64,000 bases of DNA from Kappaphycus alvarezii (GCA_002205965.3 NADL03000548.1:406989-470988), one strand, 5' to 3'; positions 1 through 12,042 are shown, numbered from the stretch's first letter. Numbers and translations: made by a program. The notes: a model not told the origin generated them from the sequence alone.

Positions 1-330
1 ATTGGCGGAGAGCAGAAGTATTGGCAATAGTAAAGTCTACGGCAAAACCATTTTTGTTAAGACAATAGTCTCCCTTAATGTATACGTCCATTCGTAATGG
101 ACGGGATTCCAATTAATAGAAGGAATGGGATCCTGGATCGGAAGCATACGTTAGAGGAATTCAGTGACGCTAAGTTTCTCACAAAAGCAGGCGAGAACGA
201 AGGACGTGATTCCAGAGATTCATATATCGTCTTCGTACTTGCAGGTGCACGTACGTTTGCTGTTTAGATCCAAGACGGACATGACGACCACATAGCATAT
301 ATATACCACATAAAGAAAGCATATTTACAG
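1..330 (-). pseudogene. LINE ORF2 C-terminal remnant, cut by window start
   Basis: The minus strand reads a short stretch beginning RMDVYIKGDYC and continuing to FAVDFTIANTSALRQ. It parallels the better preserved LINE end at 29.4-31.3 kb, which reads RMDIYIPAAYRL then IAVDGTVAHPSARR. Upstream, around 86-300, a KYEDD-like segment also matches that copy at low identity. This is the region just after the reverse transcriptase in non-LTR ORF2 proteins. Stops and frame changes show it is dead. The 3' end lies outside the window. The assignment rests on the match to the internal copy, not on a database. Confidence 0.45.
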
Positions 331-1420
331 GGTTGGGGGAATTTAGGGTGCCTAACTTATTGGAAATGTAGGAGGGTTATTTTAAGAGACTAAGCATGGG
401 GGAGTTCTGTGAATATACAGTACTGTATATTTCATAAATTTGGAAGTTTCTGTCATTATAGATGGAAACATTAGGGGTTCATTTACCGTATGAGAAAATT
501 TCTTGAGAACAGCTCATAATGGATCTTTTCAACGCTTAACAAGTCCATAGAAATCAAAGAAACGGTATCGTTGGCTGCATTGCCATTTCAGCCGAGCACC
601 TGGCTAAACTGGGGCGAAAATCATATACCTTTATTATTAAAAAGATTAAAGTGTTGAAAGCTGAGGTTCACAACCCTTTTTTTGGTTAATCGAGAAAAAT
701 TAACACTATTATGGAGTTTTGAAACAACTCTTGCACTCTAGGAGACTATATTTTTCGATGAACGGTTAGGAAAGTATAAACCGGTGATGGTGAGATTGTA
801 AGAACTAGATATTTCCCAGAGCGGAGGTTTTTGCGAGCGAAAAATTTCTACCTGTGTTTAGATGTGGGAAAAAGACGTAATGGATAAAGAATGGTGTTCA
901 AGGGGCTACAAGCGATTATATAAAAGGAGCACTATCTACCATATATACTCAGAAGCTAACGTCTAAGTAATGATTTTCAGGTCAACTGTTGGCTTTAAAC
1001 TTCGTAACTATTTGGATATGAACTTGAAGTTTTCAAAAATTTTCTTTTCTATTTACTTAACGAGTTGGGTCACTCAACTTTTAAATACTTTGGGCTAACC
1101 TTAAGGTCTAAAAGACATATTAAATGCTATGGAATGAATTCAAGGGAATCTTGTGGACAAAAAGGGCCCACAGCGGATAATCCCAGAATGATCATCTAGA
1201 TATAATCCACTAAGTCTCCATCTTTCACAGCTAGAGCCAAAAAAATCTCTAAAAAGCCTGAATTTCCAATGCCGCGCATATAAATTCTGCCAAACGGCCC
1301 AAAATGATAAATAGATATGTAATCTCCGCGGATATATCGAAGTATTTCAATAGCTCCTCACCACCATCATCTCCGCTGGAACTGAATCTGGAGATGAATT
1401 AGATCTCGATTCGAAAGGTT
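331..1420. other. AT-rich stretch without recognisable gene
   Basis: Only short, stop-rich frames are present. No repeat shared with the rest of the window was recognised. It may be the decayed 3' part of the gypsy relic that follows on the minus strand. Confidence 0.4.
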
Positions 1421-2590
1421 TTATTCGAAAAAAGAGAACCAAAAATTCAAATATAAAAGAAAATAGGCCTTTGCATTGAATTTGGATTCGTACAGGAAAA
1501 ATACTTTCTGATTTATTTTTTTGAAAGAAAGCTTAGCTTTCAACGGCAGAGTGCCTTTTACCTGCATTGACTGAAGTAGGATTTGCGAATTGAACGGCGT
1601 TTGGCTTAGGTTTTCATCTTTTTGAGACTGCTCCCAAATATAGATAAAATGCATCTAATTCTAGTATAAATAGCTTTTTAAAATGAAGATACATGGTTGT
1701 GGGACGAGCACATTGTATATCATTTATTGCATCGGTATTGAATCTCTCCTGACCCGCAATGTTGTCCAGTAATTTTATGAAGCCTTGCGCAAAGAAGCAT
1801 TTGATCAATTTTTTTTTCAAACTACGCTCGGATATTCTCCCTATCACTGTCTTTAAATCCAAAAATTTCTCAGTTAAAGTTCTTAAGGATACCAAAAAAT
1901 CATTTATATACACCCTTTCAAATGTAAGTCCTCTCAAAACCTCATCCAAAGTTCTGTGGAATGTCACTGGGTCATTAATGAGATCAAAAGGCACCACTTT
2001 GAATAAGAATGTAACAATTTGCTGGAAAATTTGTTTAGGCCTTATATCTTTTATCCAAAGGAGTCAGATAATAGTCAGTATACACTTCAAGTCATGTAAA
2101 TTATCTCCTTCCCTCAGAATACTAGGGATTTGGATGGAAGTTTACGTTGTAAATCGATCATGTAATATTGCTTGATTTAATTACCTACATTCGACGCAAA
2201 AAAGGCTTTCATGCTTTACTGGCGCAATCAGGACAAGAGTTTACCATAGTGACGATTACTGCTGAAAATTTTCATTTACCAGCATTTTTTAACAATTTTT
2301 TAAATAAAATGCTCATATCTTGTAAGATTATGTCTAGGTCTATTGAAGTTTGGCTGAGTATCAGTAAGGTCGAAGCATTGAGTAACTGGTACAATTACTT
2401 GTCTTAAGTTGGAAACGATCCACGCAATGGTCTCGGGAGATGTTGAGATCCCTGATATTTTCGTAGACGCGGAAGAGGGGAGAAGTTTTAGTTCCTCGCT
2501 AATACCCGTTATCTTTTGCCCTTCTTGAAAGCTAACTTTCCATCTCCGTTTTATTGAAACACATCCGTTGCATCTATGTGTTTGCACCTG
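1421..2590 (-). pseudogene. Ty3/gypsy pol relic (reverse transcriptase to RNase H)
   Basis: On the minus strand, 1997-1614 reads a decayed gypsy reverse transcriptase block: a PFDLINDPVTFHRTLDEVL segment (family form PFGLxNAPxTFQRxLD), then VYINDFLV in place of VYIDDFLV. The catalytic second Asp is therefore Asn. KCFFAQG and LLDNIAGQE follow, matching the KCxFA and LGHxV positions. Further on (about 1640-1500) comes GAVSK with KDEN, the RNase H block GAVLxQ. Reverse transcriptase sequence upstream of the block reaches about 2260. The piece 2587-2300 is open but unassigned. No LTRs were found. It is older than the other elements here. Confidence 0.55.
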
Positions 2591-2851
2591 ATAGCCGCCA
2601 GATCCTCAGCTTAGTCAAATGAATATACACCCTTCAAACCCCGGAACAAATCTCTCGCAAACTGCGACGAATCAAGAGCCCAGATCTACCATCAAATCTA
2701 ATTCGTCCTCAGTATCATACCTTCAATCGTAATAATTCCGTTCAATGATTAGTATCCTTATACCTTAGAAGTTTCCATTTCTTAAGGCTTTTTTTTACTC
2801 GGAACCTTCGCCTTCATAGATAAACGTGAAATATTCACTGTCTGTATCTAT

Positions 2852-2856
2852 CAAAT
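2852..2856. repeat. Target-site duplication of copia element 1 (left), CAAAT
   Basis: CAAAT here is repeated at 15644-15648, immediately outside the two LTRs of copia 1. A 5-bp duplication is the norm for Ty1/copia integrases. Confidence 0.85.
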
Positions 2857-3600
2857 TTCAAACGAAGGCAAGTTTTAACAAGAAGGAAATGTCGCTTGCC
2901 GAGTTTAATAGGTTTCCCTAGCGAAGTGGCTTATGTACCTAGGCACATCCGCAGTTCCCTTAATAATTGCAATGCCATCACCAAAAGGAATCGTCAAACA
3001 ATCGCCCAAAATCCCTATCATCAAATGAATAGGAAAAAGAAAAACACTCGAATCTACGAAATCGTCCTCTAGTCGCACTTCCAGTGCAGTGCTCAAATGC
3101 GCGGGAACGTGTGGCACGCAATAGTCTCGTGATTTGCTGACATTGGCAGCACCTTTCCAATCCGGTGGTGCCAGTTCCCCACACAAAACCGCCTGTCAAA
3201 TCCCACAGCATACCACAGTGCAGTATAGTTCCACGTGTATAGTTCCGCGTAATGCACCACAGTGTTCACTGTCTGTCACATCATACAGTATCCCACAGCG
3301 CATTATCGTTCCACGTGTATAGTTCCACGTAACATACCGCAATTAACACCATTGAACACCTCTCCAAGTCCACCATAGGCAGCTCCCCTGCATCCACGTG
3401 GTCCATTCAGATTGCTCCACTTGGCCAATACTCCTACAAGTGCCTGTGATACTACAACACATGTTGGACATTCATAGGCAAGGAGGCGGTTTGAGCAGTC
3501 ATTCAGATGCCGTTTCTGGAAGGTTTGGTTTCGACCCAAATCTATGACCCATGCACGGTGCCCGACCTCGGACAAAGGGGTTAGCGACCATCCATAAACA
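2857..3600 (-). repeat. copia-1 3' LTR
   Basis: Near-identical direct repeat of 14887-15643. On the plus strand it ends ...AAACA, so the element-sense end is TG. The other terminal dinucleotide has decayed (TTCAAA against TGAAAA in the partner). It contains two spaced copies of a CCACGTGTATAGTTCC-type motif with a CACGTG palindrome, near 3230-3335, which could be promoter or enhancer sites. Confidence 0.85.
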
Positions 3601-6150
3601 CTCCTCCTCGTGGCTCCTCCAAGACCAACCCTCACTAAGATGAGACCGAGCACAGTAGGTCCGAGCGGTTTGGTAAGCATTTCTGCATCGTTGTCCTATG
3701 ACGCCACATATACTACGTCCAGAGCAGACTTGGTCACAAGCTCACGAATGAAGTGCAAACGAACGTCGATGTGCTTGGCACGACCAGACGGGCAGCGCTC
3801 TCCAGTAGCCCAGGTGATGGCGGAGTGGTTGTCGGAAAGAAACGGTACAGAAGCGTTATTGTCAAATCCAGCTTCTTTCAGTACCCTGGTGACCGAAACC
3901 GTCTCTGTGCCGCCAACATCATTGCGTTGTACTCAGATTCGCAAGTCGACAACACAACCGTAGACTGTTTCTTAGCCCCCGGTTGCAGGTTGCGTCACCG
4001 AGTTTGACCATGAATCCGGACATTGACTTGCGGTGTAGAAGGTATAAACCACTGCTCGCGACTGCTAATAGAGGGAGGCTTGTGCCTATCCCGATATCCA
4101 CCCTTGGAGGCTGGCACCCACACGCGTACGCGGTGCTAACCGATGTCGCGCGGAACGTGGCCGTTCGAGCGATGGAGACCTATGGGATGGTTAGAGCGGT
4201 GCTTACCCAAAGGCACGCTGCTGCGGCCGTCATGTCCAACGCCGCATGCCTGCTCGCCGGCATTGAGCCAGCTCTGTAAGAAAGGTCATGTACTGTAGTG
4301 TTACCCATCAGCGAAGACTTATCCCACATAACGCATTAGCCGCGTGGATATAGCCGACCACATCTTCCATGCATTAAAATAACCCAAAAATTCCCCCTTG
4401 CGGTCTATCGTGTCACCGGCATAGCGGCATCAACGTAAGTGTGCAACTTTGTGCTCCTGGATGTGTATGTCATCCCAAACCGGCGGAGATAACGCAGGAA
4501 ACGCTTCACTCCACGATGGCAATACGCAGACGGTGCCTTCCGAAACCGAGCAAGTATGAGAACATGAGCAAGAATGTCTAACCGCGTTCTCAAGGCCAAA
4601 TAAAACAGGGAACCGATCATCTGCTGATACCTTTCCACGAGCACTGGCGACTTACCTGTTTCAGCAGCAATTCCTTTGAATTAAGATTCCACCATAAGTG
4701 GGTATGCTGGTCTTGATTGCTCAAGTCCAATCCTCCGCAGAATGCTCTCTGTGTACAAGGACTGCGATATCGTCAGGGACACTGGTATGTCACCCGAGTT
4801 TAACTCCCATCAAGCTGGACTCCGGGGAACAAGTCAACCTTTTCTGAAACGCGCATGCCGTATACACCTTTCAGCTCCTCTAAAATGTCATCCCGCTCGG
4901 AATTGTCATCGCAAGCACCAGCAGGTAGTCAAAGTATATTAGAATAAAAACCTGCCCAGATTTTGACTTGCACCGAAACACGCAGGGTGAACTTGGTAAT
5001 TCCTGCAACCCCAACCTATAGTGGTCGCCACACAGCTTGGTTTGTCATGCTAGGTGAGCTTTCTTTAGCCCGTACATGGCCTTACGGAGTCTATAGCACA
5101 TTGGTGCTCTTCCAGGTATGCCACGAGGAGACATTACCCAAACGCTTTCCTTCGTTTCGCCGTTCAGGAAGGCTGTTCTCACATTCAGCTGTGCAACACG
5201 CATTCTCAGGCAAACTATCAAAAAAGGAAAATGCGCACCAACGAGAACGTCACGACCAGTGCATATGTCTCCAGGTAGTCTTGGTCGTAGGTCGGAAAGT
5301 TACCTCCGTCCACGACTCGGGCTTTGAAGCGATCCACCGTTCCATCGTATTTGCGTTTAACATTCAAAATGGCATGCGTTGGGGGCGGCTGGGCACCAGT
5401 GTTATCATCAGTTCCCATTTGCACTCGGAGTCCAATGAATCGAACTCATCATTAATTGCCGACTGCCACAAGTTTCGCTCTTCCGGAGTGGCTGCCGTGG
5501 CCTTGCGTAGCGGGGGCTCATCACTAGTAGTGACGGTAATTTCTGTGCGACACTCCGCCGAAGACGCTGTAAACCTCCTGGTCGGCCGGTGACGTTCACG
5601 TCGTGGGTAGCGCGACTCGTGAGGTGGCACTGGAGGAGCATCGGGAGAAGCTGGCAAGTCTTCGTTACAGTCATCTGCATCAGCCTCATTTGCGTCTTCA
5701 CCCCGTGGACTAGCCTCAACATCAACTTGCAGCTCCTCCATTGCTGGATCTTCATCGGGTGGATGAGGCCCTGCAGGGATGTCGTTCTGCAGTACGATCT
5801 CACCGCTAGAATTCGATGCGGAGTTTAAGTCCTCAGTGTCGTTCATCATAGTCCACATTTTTTGACTCATCCCATCAACCGCGTAGTCAGTAAACATGGT
5901 GCACCCGGGAATTTCGATTCGTCGAACGTGACATGGCGCGTTTCCATCAGATGTGGAGTACTATCATCATTCGTAACTAGTATCCGATAGGTCCTATGCT
6001 CCAGAGTCTCCAAATACACCCCCACAAGTGTACGAGACTCGAACTTGGATCCAAACGGAAGTCGCAGCACGTACGCAGTACACTCAAACACCCGCAAGTG
6101 TGCTAAGTACGGTTTCTTACACGTCTTGACAGAGTATGGCGTGGTACTGA
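3601..6150 (-). pseudogene. copia-1 pol, C-terminal half (end of INT, RT, RNase H)
   Basis: Read on the minus strand from 6150: end of integrase (KPYLAHLRVFECTAYV about 6120-6070), an acidic linker (5890-5560), the reverse transcriptase N-terminal block (EERNLWQSAINDEF about 5480), then YFDYLLV at 4936-4925 where the family has YVDDLLV. The catalytic Asp pair is damaged. RNase H follows: YQQMIGSLFYLALRTR about 4620, HTYVDA about 4440, then the LINE insertion, then KSMSGFMVKLGDATC about 4020 and MLTKPLGP about 3680. Several frames are needed, so this copy cannot make a working protein. Confidence 0.8.
4038..4396 (+). mobile_element. 5'-truncated LINE inserted in copia-1
   Basis: Flanked by an 11-bp duplication, CTTGCGGTGTA at 4027-4037 and CTTGCGGTCTA at 4397-4407 (one mismatch). 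It encodes the last 70 or so residues of a non-LTR ORF2: LVPIPISTLGGWHPHAYAVL, a QRHAAA block and NAACLLAG, ending at a stop near 4279. This follows the family pattern xPIAIETLGGWxxxA...QRxxxAxxxxNAxxLxG. The 3' UTR ends CATGCATTAAAATAACCC then AAAAATTCCCCC. Duplication, 5' truncation and a fixed 3' end fit target-primed reverse transcription. Confidence 0.8.
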
Positions 6151-6155
6151 TTGCC
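6151..6155. repeat. Target-site duplication of copia-2 (left), TTGCC
   Basis: TTGCC is repeated at 12470-12474. If copia-2 and one TTGCC are removed, the integrase reading frame of copia-1 continues without a break (…RVPHS then AISTTPYSV on the minus strand). Confidence 0.9.
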
Positions 6156-6576
6156 TGATGGACAGAACGAGAGATAGGGAGCGAGGGAGTCATAAAGAGA
6201 GTGAAGGAGAGAGCGGGAGAGCGGGAGAGGGAGAGAGAAGGTAGAAAGAGTGAGGGATCGAGAAGGAGAGATGAGAGAGTAGAAGGTGGTGAGGAACTTT
6301 ACTCAGGTAGAAGATGGAGAGAGACCGGGGTTTACAAAAACTTAAAGGCGAGTCGACTGATTCTTTCTGTTGATCGAAGGAAATCTCCAGAAGACATGTA
6401 GACGGCGGTGAGTGTCTTAGAGCTGATCCAAAGTAGATCAGCTCATGACAGCACTGTACACAGCATAAACATAACGGTCAAGTTCTAGGTTGAACGGCAA
6501 AGTACAGTAATAACTGTAAGCCTCTTTGAGAGTTGTCAGCTGTCAGAAAAAGGTAAAGAATTGAAATTACACAACA
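6156..6576 (-). repeat. copia-2 3' LTR
   Basis: 421-bp copy of 12043-12469. The first 150 bases are very GA-rich on the plus strand. The TATA box of the partner LTR (GCTTATATAGAC) is lost here (GGTTTACAAAAAC). A perfect hairpin, GAGCTGATC / GATCAGCTC with a 7-base loop, lies at 6420-6444. Confidence 0.9.
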
Positions 6577-6588
6577 CGCCCCCTCAAA
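6577..6588 (-). promoter_or_regulatory. Polypurine tract of copia-2
   Basis: The minus strand reads TTTGAGGGGGCG immediately before the LTR start TGTTGTG. This is the expected position and composition of a plus-strand primer. Confidence 0.75.
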
Positions 6589-8440
6589 CTAGAACTGACC
6601 TCAACAGCGCCCCATCGATCTGAAAACAATAAATACTAACTTGAAATACCAGGAGGAAAATTGCCCAACTCACTTCGAAACTTCACAAACTTGACTCGCA
6701 GCAAAGGTTTCGTTAGAAGGTCAAACTTGGTCTTCGGTTCGACAGTGAGTAACGAGATCTGTTTGGACGACACAGCTCAGAACGAAATCATACCGAATAT
6801 CAATGTGCTTGTTCCGTTCATTGATTGATTCGTTCTGGGACGAGCTAATTGCGCCTGAGTTGTCAACTGATATCCTAAGGAGTAGCATTTCTCATTCATC
6901 AAAACTGAGAAGGTTTGACAACCAAATAGCTTCTTTAGAGGCAGTGCACAGAGATATGTACTTTGCTTCGCAGGACGACAGCGCGAAATCCTTGCTTCTT
7001 GGAGCGCCATGAGATAGGTCCACCAGTCATGAACACGAAGCTTTCGGTAGACTTGCGATTAGATTAGCAGCCAGCCCAGTCAGAGTCACTTAATCCGTTG
7101 ATGGTGTGAGATGAAGACGGACCGTAACCAAGTCCAAGAGTTTTAGATCCGTTCAAGAGCGATACACGTCTGACAGCCCTTCAGTGATTTACCATCGGCT
7201 TTTCGCAGAACTACGACAGCTTGCCTACAGCGGATCCAACGTCTGGACGAGTGAATATCATCAAGTACATGAGACTGCTTATTGCACAGAGATATGGTAC
7301 TGATGAAGGAAGTTCTTGATCATTAGTTCCGTCCTTGTTGGAATTGATTTGGACCATTGGAGTATCTCTAGGTTTTGATCCCGCCTTTTGGAACCTTTAC
7401 AAGATCTTGTCTGTGTATTTCGATCGCGAAAGATTCAGCGTTCTCTCAGAGCGGTTTCGCTGCACTGAATACCAAGTAATTCCTGAACAAGACCTAAGTC
7501 TTTCATCTTAAATCTCTTCTTCAGTTCTGCCTTGATATTGTTGAGCATACGTCGACTGCTGTCTGAAATGAGGAGATCATCAACATATAGTATTATCATC
7601 AGAACATAGTCTCCTTCCGATAGACATAAAGACATGGCTCGTGCGGGTTGCTGACAAAGTTGAGTTGCAAAGTCAGAAATGCATCTATTTTTGCATACCA
7701 TTGGCGAGGAGCCTGCTTCAATCCATACAGGAGCCTTCAGAAGTCGACAGAGAGGTTGGGCTTGTTTGATCTCGGAAACCAGCTGGAGTCTCCATGAATA
7801 TTCTTCGTCCAAGTCACCGTTCAGAAACACGTTAACTACGTCCATCTGATCGCATTCCAGATCTAAAGATTTGTCAAGCAGAAGGCATCGTACAAACGTA
7901 ATAGAAACGACAGTAGCATACTGTCTGTGTACTTTAGCCGGAACTTGTCTAAATCCTTTAGCGACGATACAAACCTTAGGACATACGTCGGGTTTGATAC
8001 GAAAAACGTAGCGACATGGAATCACGTGCATTCCTGGTTTCTTGGAACGAGATCGAAGGTTCTGTTCTCACGGATAGATATTCTTCCTTTTGATCCTCTG
8101 GCATCCAAAAAGCAATGTTTCTGCAGAAGTAGCTTCTTCGTATGTTGCAGGAAACTGTTGAGAGCAGTGCAGTTTCGCGACAAGTGACACATTTGGGAAG
8201 AGCTAAAGGACACCAGCGTGGGGCTTCTTTGAGATCCGAGAGGAACGACGAGGAGCTACTGAATGGGCTTCTTCAGATGAAGTAGATTTCTTCACCGCAG
8301 TGGACTCTTCAGAATTTCTTCTTCGTCAGCGGAATTCTGTACTTCGAAAACCCTCAGAAGGAGATTTATCTTCATCGAGGAAATTTTGGCCGTGATATCC
8401 ATTCTGTAGCTCAATGACTTGAGGCTGTGTACAAGTTGCT
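6589..8440 (-). pseudogene. copia-2 reverse transcriptase and RNase H
   Basis: Minus-strand reverse transcriptase from about 8031: CIVAKGFRQV, VVSITFVRCLLL, CDQMDVVNVFLNGDL, then the catalytic YVDDLLIS at 7587-7565, intact in this copy. RMLNNIKAELKKRFKMKDLG follows. RNase H is scattered in several frames between about 7060 and 6680, ending with a LLTKPL-like block close to the polypurine tract. Stops at several points break the frame. The linker 8440-8040 is low in recognisable motifs, as usual between integrase and reverse transcriptase. Confidence 0.75.
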
Positions 8441-9650
8441 TTCATTGAAAATTACATCTCTGGATATTACCATTTCTTTCTGAGCCAATATCCCACAGCT
8501 TATATCCCTTTCTGAGAGAGTACCCCATCATAAGGGCTTCACGAGATCTGGGATCCAACTTCTTGAGTTTGTTCTTTGGCACGACATACCAGCACTGTGC
8601 ACCAAATACCCGCATGTGAGATATGTCAGGGGCAATGCCGTTCCAGCGGTGGTAAGGAGTGGTGCTCTCTGGCAAAGAGCTTGAAGTAACGCGATTCAGA
8701 ACATAGACAGCCGTGGAAAGTGCTTCAGCAGAAATGCTTTGGAAGACCCTTGTGGTGTAACATCGAACGGACCAGATTGAGAAGGGTTCGATTCATCCGT
8801 TCTGCAGTCCCGTTTTGCTGGGGGTGTGAGCCACGGTGAGCTGATGTTGTATGCCGTTCTCCTTTAGGAAGTTCTTGAACTCGGTTGAGAGGTACTCTCC
8901 GCCATTGTCAGACCGTAAAGCCTTAATGAGAAGCTTATCTTCATCCAATGGAGTTTTCATTTCAGGAAACTCATGGACTTGGAGATATTTCAGAGACTGG
9001 CTAGTGTGTTTCTCCGCAAAGGCTTTGTAGTTTTCAAAGCAATCTATCACCTTTGACTTGTGGCTCATAGGATACACAACCGTCCACTTGGAGTAGTCGT
9101 CGATGAATGATACAAAATACCTAGCCCCTCCCAGAGAAGGAGTTTCAACCGGTCCAAGACATCAGAATGAACCAGTTCTAGAGGTTTTGCCGAACGCTTT
9201 GTCTTTTCTTCGGGATTGGGCACGGTGGGATTTACCAAGTATGCACCGACGCAAACATCATCTTCCTCGTTTCCTTGTGAAAGTTTTACACCTTTCACGA
9301 CACCGCTTCTGATCATTGATTTGATTCCGGGAGCATGTACGTGCCAATCTCTGATGCCAGATTGAAATTGGGCATATCAAGAAACTTGAGATCCCGTCGT
9401 GTGGCTTTAGTGCAGGCTTGGTGACATCCAAGGAGTATAGGCCATTAGTGAGAGTACCCGTAGCCCCAAGATAGAGTGGAATACGAAGGGTGACTGTATC
9501 GTTATTAAAGCGCGTCTCAATTCCAAGCTTTGCCATGACAGATACGGAGAGCAGTGGTAGCGAAGGTCTGGAACGTGTAATACGTTTTTCATTACACACT
9601 TGACAGTTTTCCCTTCCGTAACGTGAGAGCAACGTCACCGGAGCCAATAA
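8441..9650 (-). pseudogene. copia-2 integrase with GAG-pre-integrase domain
   Basis: From 9650 downward: the post-protease beta region, then WHQRLA (zinc-binding start), KPLELVHSDVL (first catalytic Asp, about 9190), YPMSHKSKV, ALRSDNGGEYLSTEFKNFL (second Asp, about 8910) and HTPSKTGLQNG (just before the catalytic Glu, about 8800). The integrase C-terminal block TTPYHRWNG and MRVFGAQCWYVVP follows about 8660-8590. The order and D-D-E spacing are those of Ty1/copia integrase. At least three frames are needed. Confidence 0.78.
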
Positions 9651-10670
9651 TCATAGCCGTAGAATCTGCCCAAGGTCAAGAGTTGAAGGGGACGCGAAAA
9701 GGTGATAACTTGTGAAAGCTGAGCGGTCGTAAGTGACATGCGAGGTACATCCTGAGTCGATGATCCATTGCATAGATGAGAGGGGGGCCTCCGATAGATT
9801 GAAGTGCTACTTGTTGCGCAGGGGAAGTCGACGCAAAGAGACAAACGACATCTGGGTGTTCGGTAGTTTCAGCAACCTCCGTGGCATTGAGGGATTTTCC
9901 TCCACTTCCTCTAGCCCTATCAAGATGAGCTCTAGCTGGATGTTCCTGGGAGCGAGATGAGGGAACTTCTTGTAGCATCGGTTGCTATCCGATGTCTGCC
10001 GCATGTATGCAATTTTTGCGGAAGTTCGTTCGAGGTTTGAAGACTGGGTTCCCAGGAGTGCAGCCGTCTCAGCGAATTTGAGTGAGTCTTTATCCCGCGA
10101 GCATGGCGCTGCTCTTCTGGAGACATCTATTCTGCACAAATTCGAACTAAAGCTTGTCATCTTCGATATAGGCAGCATCAAGGGCTGGTATGAGGCTTCA
10201 AAGCCTTCGGGAAAGCCATTGAAGAAGGACATGGCCATTTTCGCTGTCATCGACATACACAGACATGGATTTGGAGTGGCCGCAAATTGGCGAATATGGG
10301 CAGCAAATAGTAGAACTTTCTCATTTGGGTGCATCTGCACGGTATAGAAGCGACGTTTTGCGACGAGCTTGTTTAGCAGAGTTGCTTTTCGAAAATATCA
10401 AAAATGAGTTTCCACATTTGCTTGGCCGTGGTGGCATGTTGAACCTGCTCAAGTGAGCATCTGAAAACGTGAGTCCAATGATGGCTCTTGCCTTGGCATC
10501 TGCCTTTTGTCATGCGGAGTGAGTTGACTAAGATGCTTCCGGTGGATCAACTGTAAGATGATTGTCAACCTCCCTGAGAGATAGGATGAGTTGAATTTGA
10601 GCTTTCCAAATGAGAATTTATCATCACGGAGCTTCTTGAGATTAATACGAGATACGGCTGAGGAGTCCAT
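9651..10670 (-). pseudogene. copia-2 gag and protease
   Basis: Gag starts at a minus-strand ATG at 10670 with MDSSAVSRINLKKLRDDKFSF, matching the copia opening motif LxxxNFxxWK. The capsid segment (10340-10150) reads FAAHIRQFAAT then AMSFFNGFPEGFEASY, the usual helix before LLxGLPxxY. The protease active site IIDSGCTSH is at 9764-9741, with DSG codons at 9758-9750. A clear zinc knuckle was not found. Frameshifts separate the blocks. Confidence 0.7.
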
Positions 10671-10750
10671 GATGAGTATAATAGATTCCAAGTGAATCAA
10701 AATTTAATTTTTGTTTTTGGGTCAACGTGTTTGTTGCGGTCGTGTCTAAT

Positions 10751-11047
10751 TTAGAAGACGCGGTTACAGTGGGCAAAAGGAGTAATAGCCGACTTCCGCT
10801 CAGATCTGTTGCGGCACTTCCTACCACCTCTGTGCTGAGCAAGTTGCTTCGGACCCGATACTTTGGGCTGACAGAGATCACAGGTGTGAAAAGAAGACTT
10901 GGGTTCCGAAACAGAGGGTATTATAGGAACCACAGGAGGTGGAGGAGAAGGTACAGTGGACGAAATGTGTGGAGCCGGAGAGAGAGGATAGACAGTAAGC
11001 GGAGTCGAGATTCTTAACGCTGGAGGGTCAAAAGGAAGGGGCGGCAA
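10751..11047 (-). CDS. Small zinc-finger reading frame upstream of copia-2 gag
   Basis: A 98-residue minus-strand frame. The first half is Pro/Ser-rich. The second half contains HTCDLCQPKVSGPKQLAQH then RGGRKC. The CxxC, 12 residues, H, 5 residues, C pattern resembles single U1-like or C2H2-type fingers that bind RNA or DNA. It ends 80 bases before the gag ATG in another frame. It could be a decayed extra domain of gag or a separate upstream frame. No ATG near the start is certain, and its function is unknown. Confidence 0.35.
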   Translation of the reverse strand: MPPLPFDPPALRISTPLTVYPLSPAPHISSTVPSPPPPVVPIIPSVSEPKSSFHTCDLCQPKVSGPKQLAQHRGGRKCRNRSERKSAITPFAHCNRVF

Positions 11048-12028
11048 ACGCAGGCGATAAAGGAGACTGAGTGAGAGTGACTGGAGCAGAAACTGGAGGT
11101 GTCGGAGGTGCTGGAGTAGGAGAGATCAAGTTAATAACTTGAACTGGGGCAGCTATGTTTGTAACTGTTTTTTGCTGACCCTTTGGTCTCGGCAAACGGC
11201 TTTCTGAGACGGGAGAGGCTTTGAGCGGAACTTGAATGGATTATTGGATTTGTTCTTGATTGCGGGCCTTTTCTTTGTACCCAATGCCAAGATGTGTTGA
11301 AGAAAATCCTTCTTCTTGGGGGAGACAATCTTCTTGTGAGTGTGAGAAGGGAGTGAAACGATGTCCGGAGTGGTCGCAGTGGAGGTCATATCACAGCCTT
11401 CACCGTCAGACTCAATAGCGGAGTCGTCGATAAAACGGACTTCGGGCGAAGCTGCGGTTTCTCGGATCGGGCGGGCTTGAACAGGTCTAATGAGTCGTCT
11501 TTGGAAGTGAAATTGATACGGCGGACGACAGGGTCGTCTGGAGAGATCTTGATTCCTCGAAGGAAGACGGAGCGGCAGATGACCACTGAGGAAGGGACGT
11601 TGCGAGGTTAGGCGAAGGCTGAGGAAGAAGCGTGAAAGATATAAGGAAGCAAGAGGTTTCGAGGAGATTTGGACTTACTGTTGAAACTAGACACGGGCTG
11701 TGAAAAAACCGAGGTATGTGACACAGAGACGAGGCGAGTAGCAACGAGGAGTCGGGCCGCAAAATGGACTTTGTTCTGTGTGCGGGGATGAAGAACGACG
11801 AGGCCGCAAAACAACCAAGGTAGGTAGTGCAGAGACGACGGGCGTTAGACAGGCCACAAGACAGAAGGTCAGTAGATAGTGCAGAGACGACAAAGAAGTC
11901 AGATCAAACCTTAGGTGCTTTTTTTTGGAGCTTCTGTGTTTTCCTCCTACACGGAGTGTAGGGTAGCCTCGAGGTGGTTCCGTCAACAGGGAGCGCGAAA
12001 GAGATAAGTGGTGTGCAGCGCTAGCGGC
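11048..12028 (-). other. copia-2 leader region
   Basis: About 1 kb between the PBS and the zinc-finger frame. Short frames include a basic one at 11389-11153 (KKIVSPKKKDFLQ). Nothing is confidently coding. The leader is unusually long for Ty1/copia. Confidence 0.4.
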
Positions 12029-12042
12029 CTGGGCCCATAACC
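12029..12042 (-). promoter_or_regulatory. copia-2 primer-binding site (half initiator tRNA-Met)
   Basis: The minus strand reads GGTTATGGGCCCAG directly after the 5' LTR. This is the complement of CTGGGCCCATAACC in the anticodon arm of eukaryotic initiator tRNA-Met, the site used by Drosophila copia with a tRNA half-molecule primer. Confidence 0.85.

Noticed and set aside
6200..6400. Coding frame rich in Arg and Glu in the GA-rich part of the copia-2 LTR
   Set aside because: A product of purine-rich low complexity. It is not conserved in frame in the partner LTR and lies within an LTR.
11608..11986. Hydrophobic minus-strand frames in the copia-2 leader as an envelope-like gene
   Set aside because: Frames are short, overlapping and without signal peptide, cysteine pattern or transmembrane arrangement; low-complexity reading is more likely.
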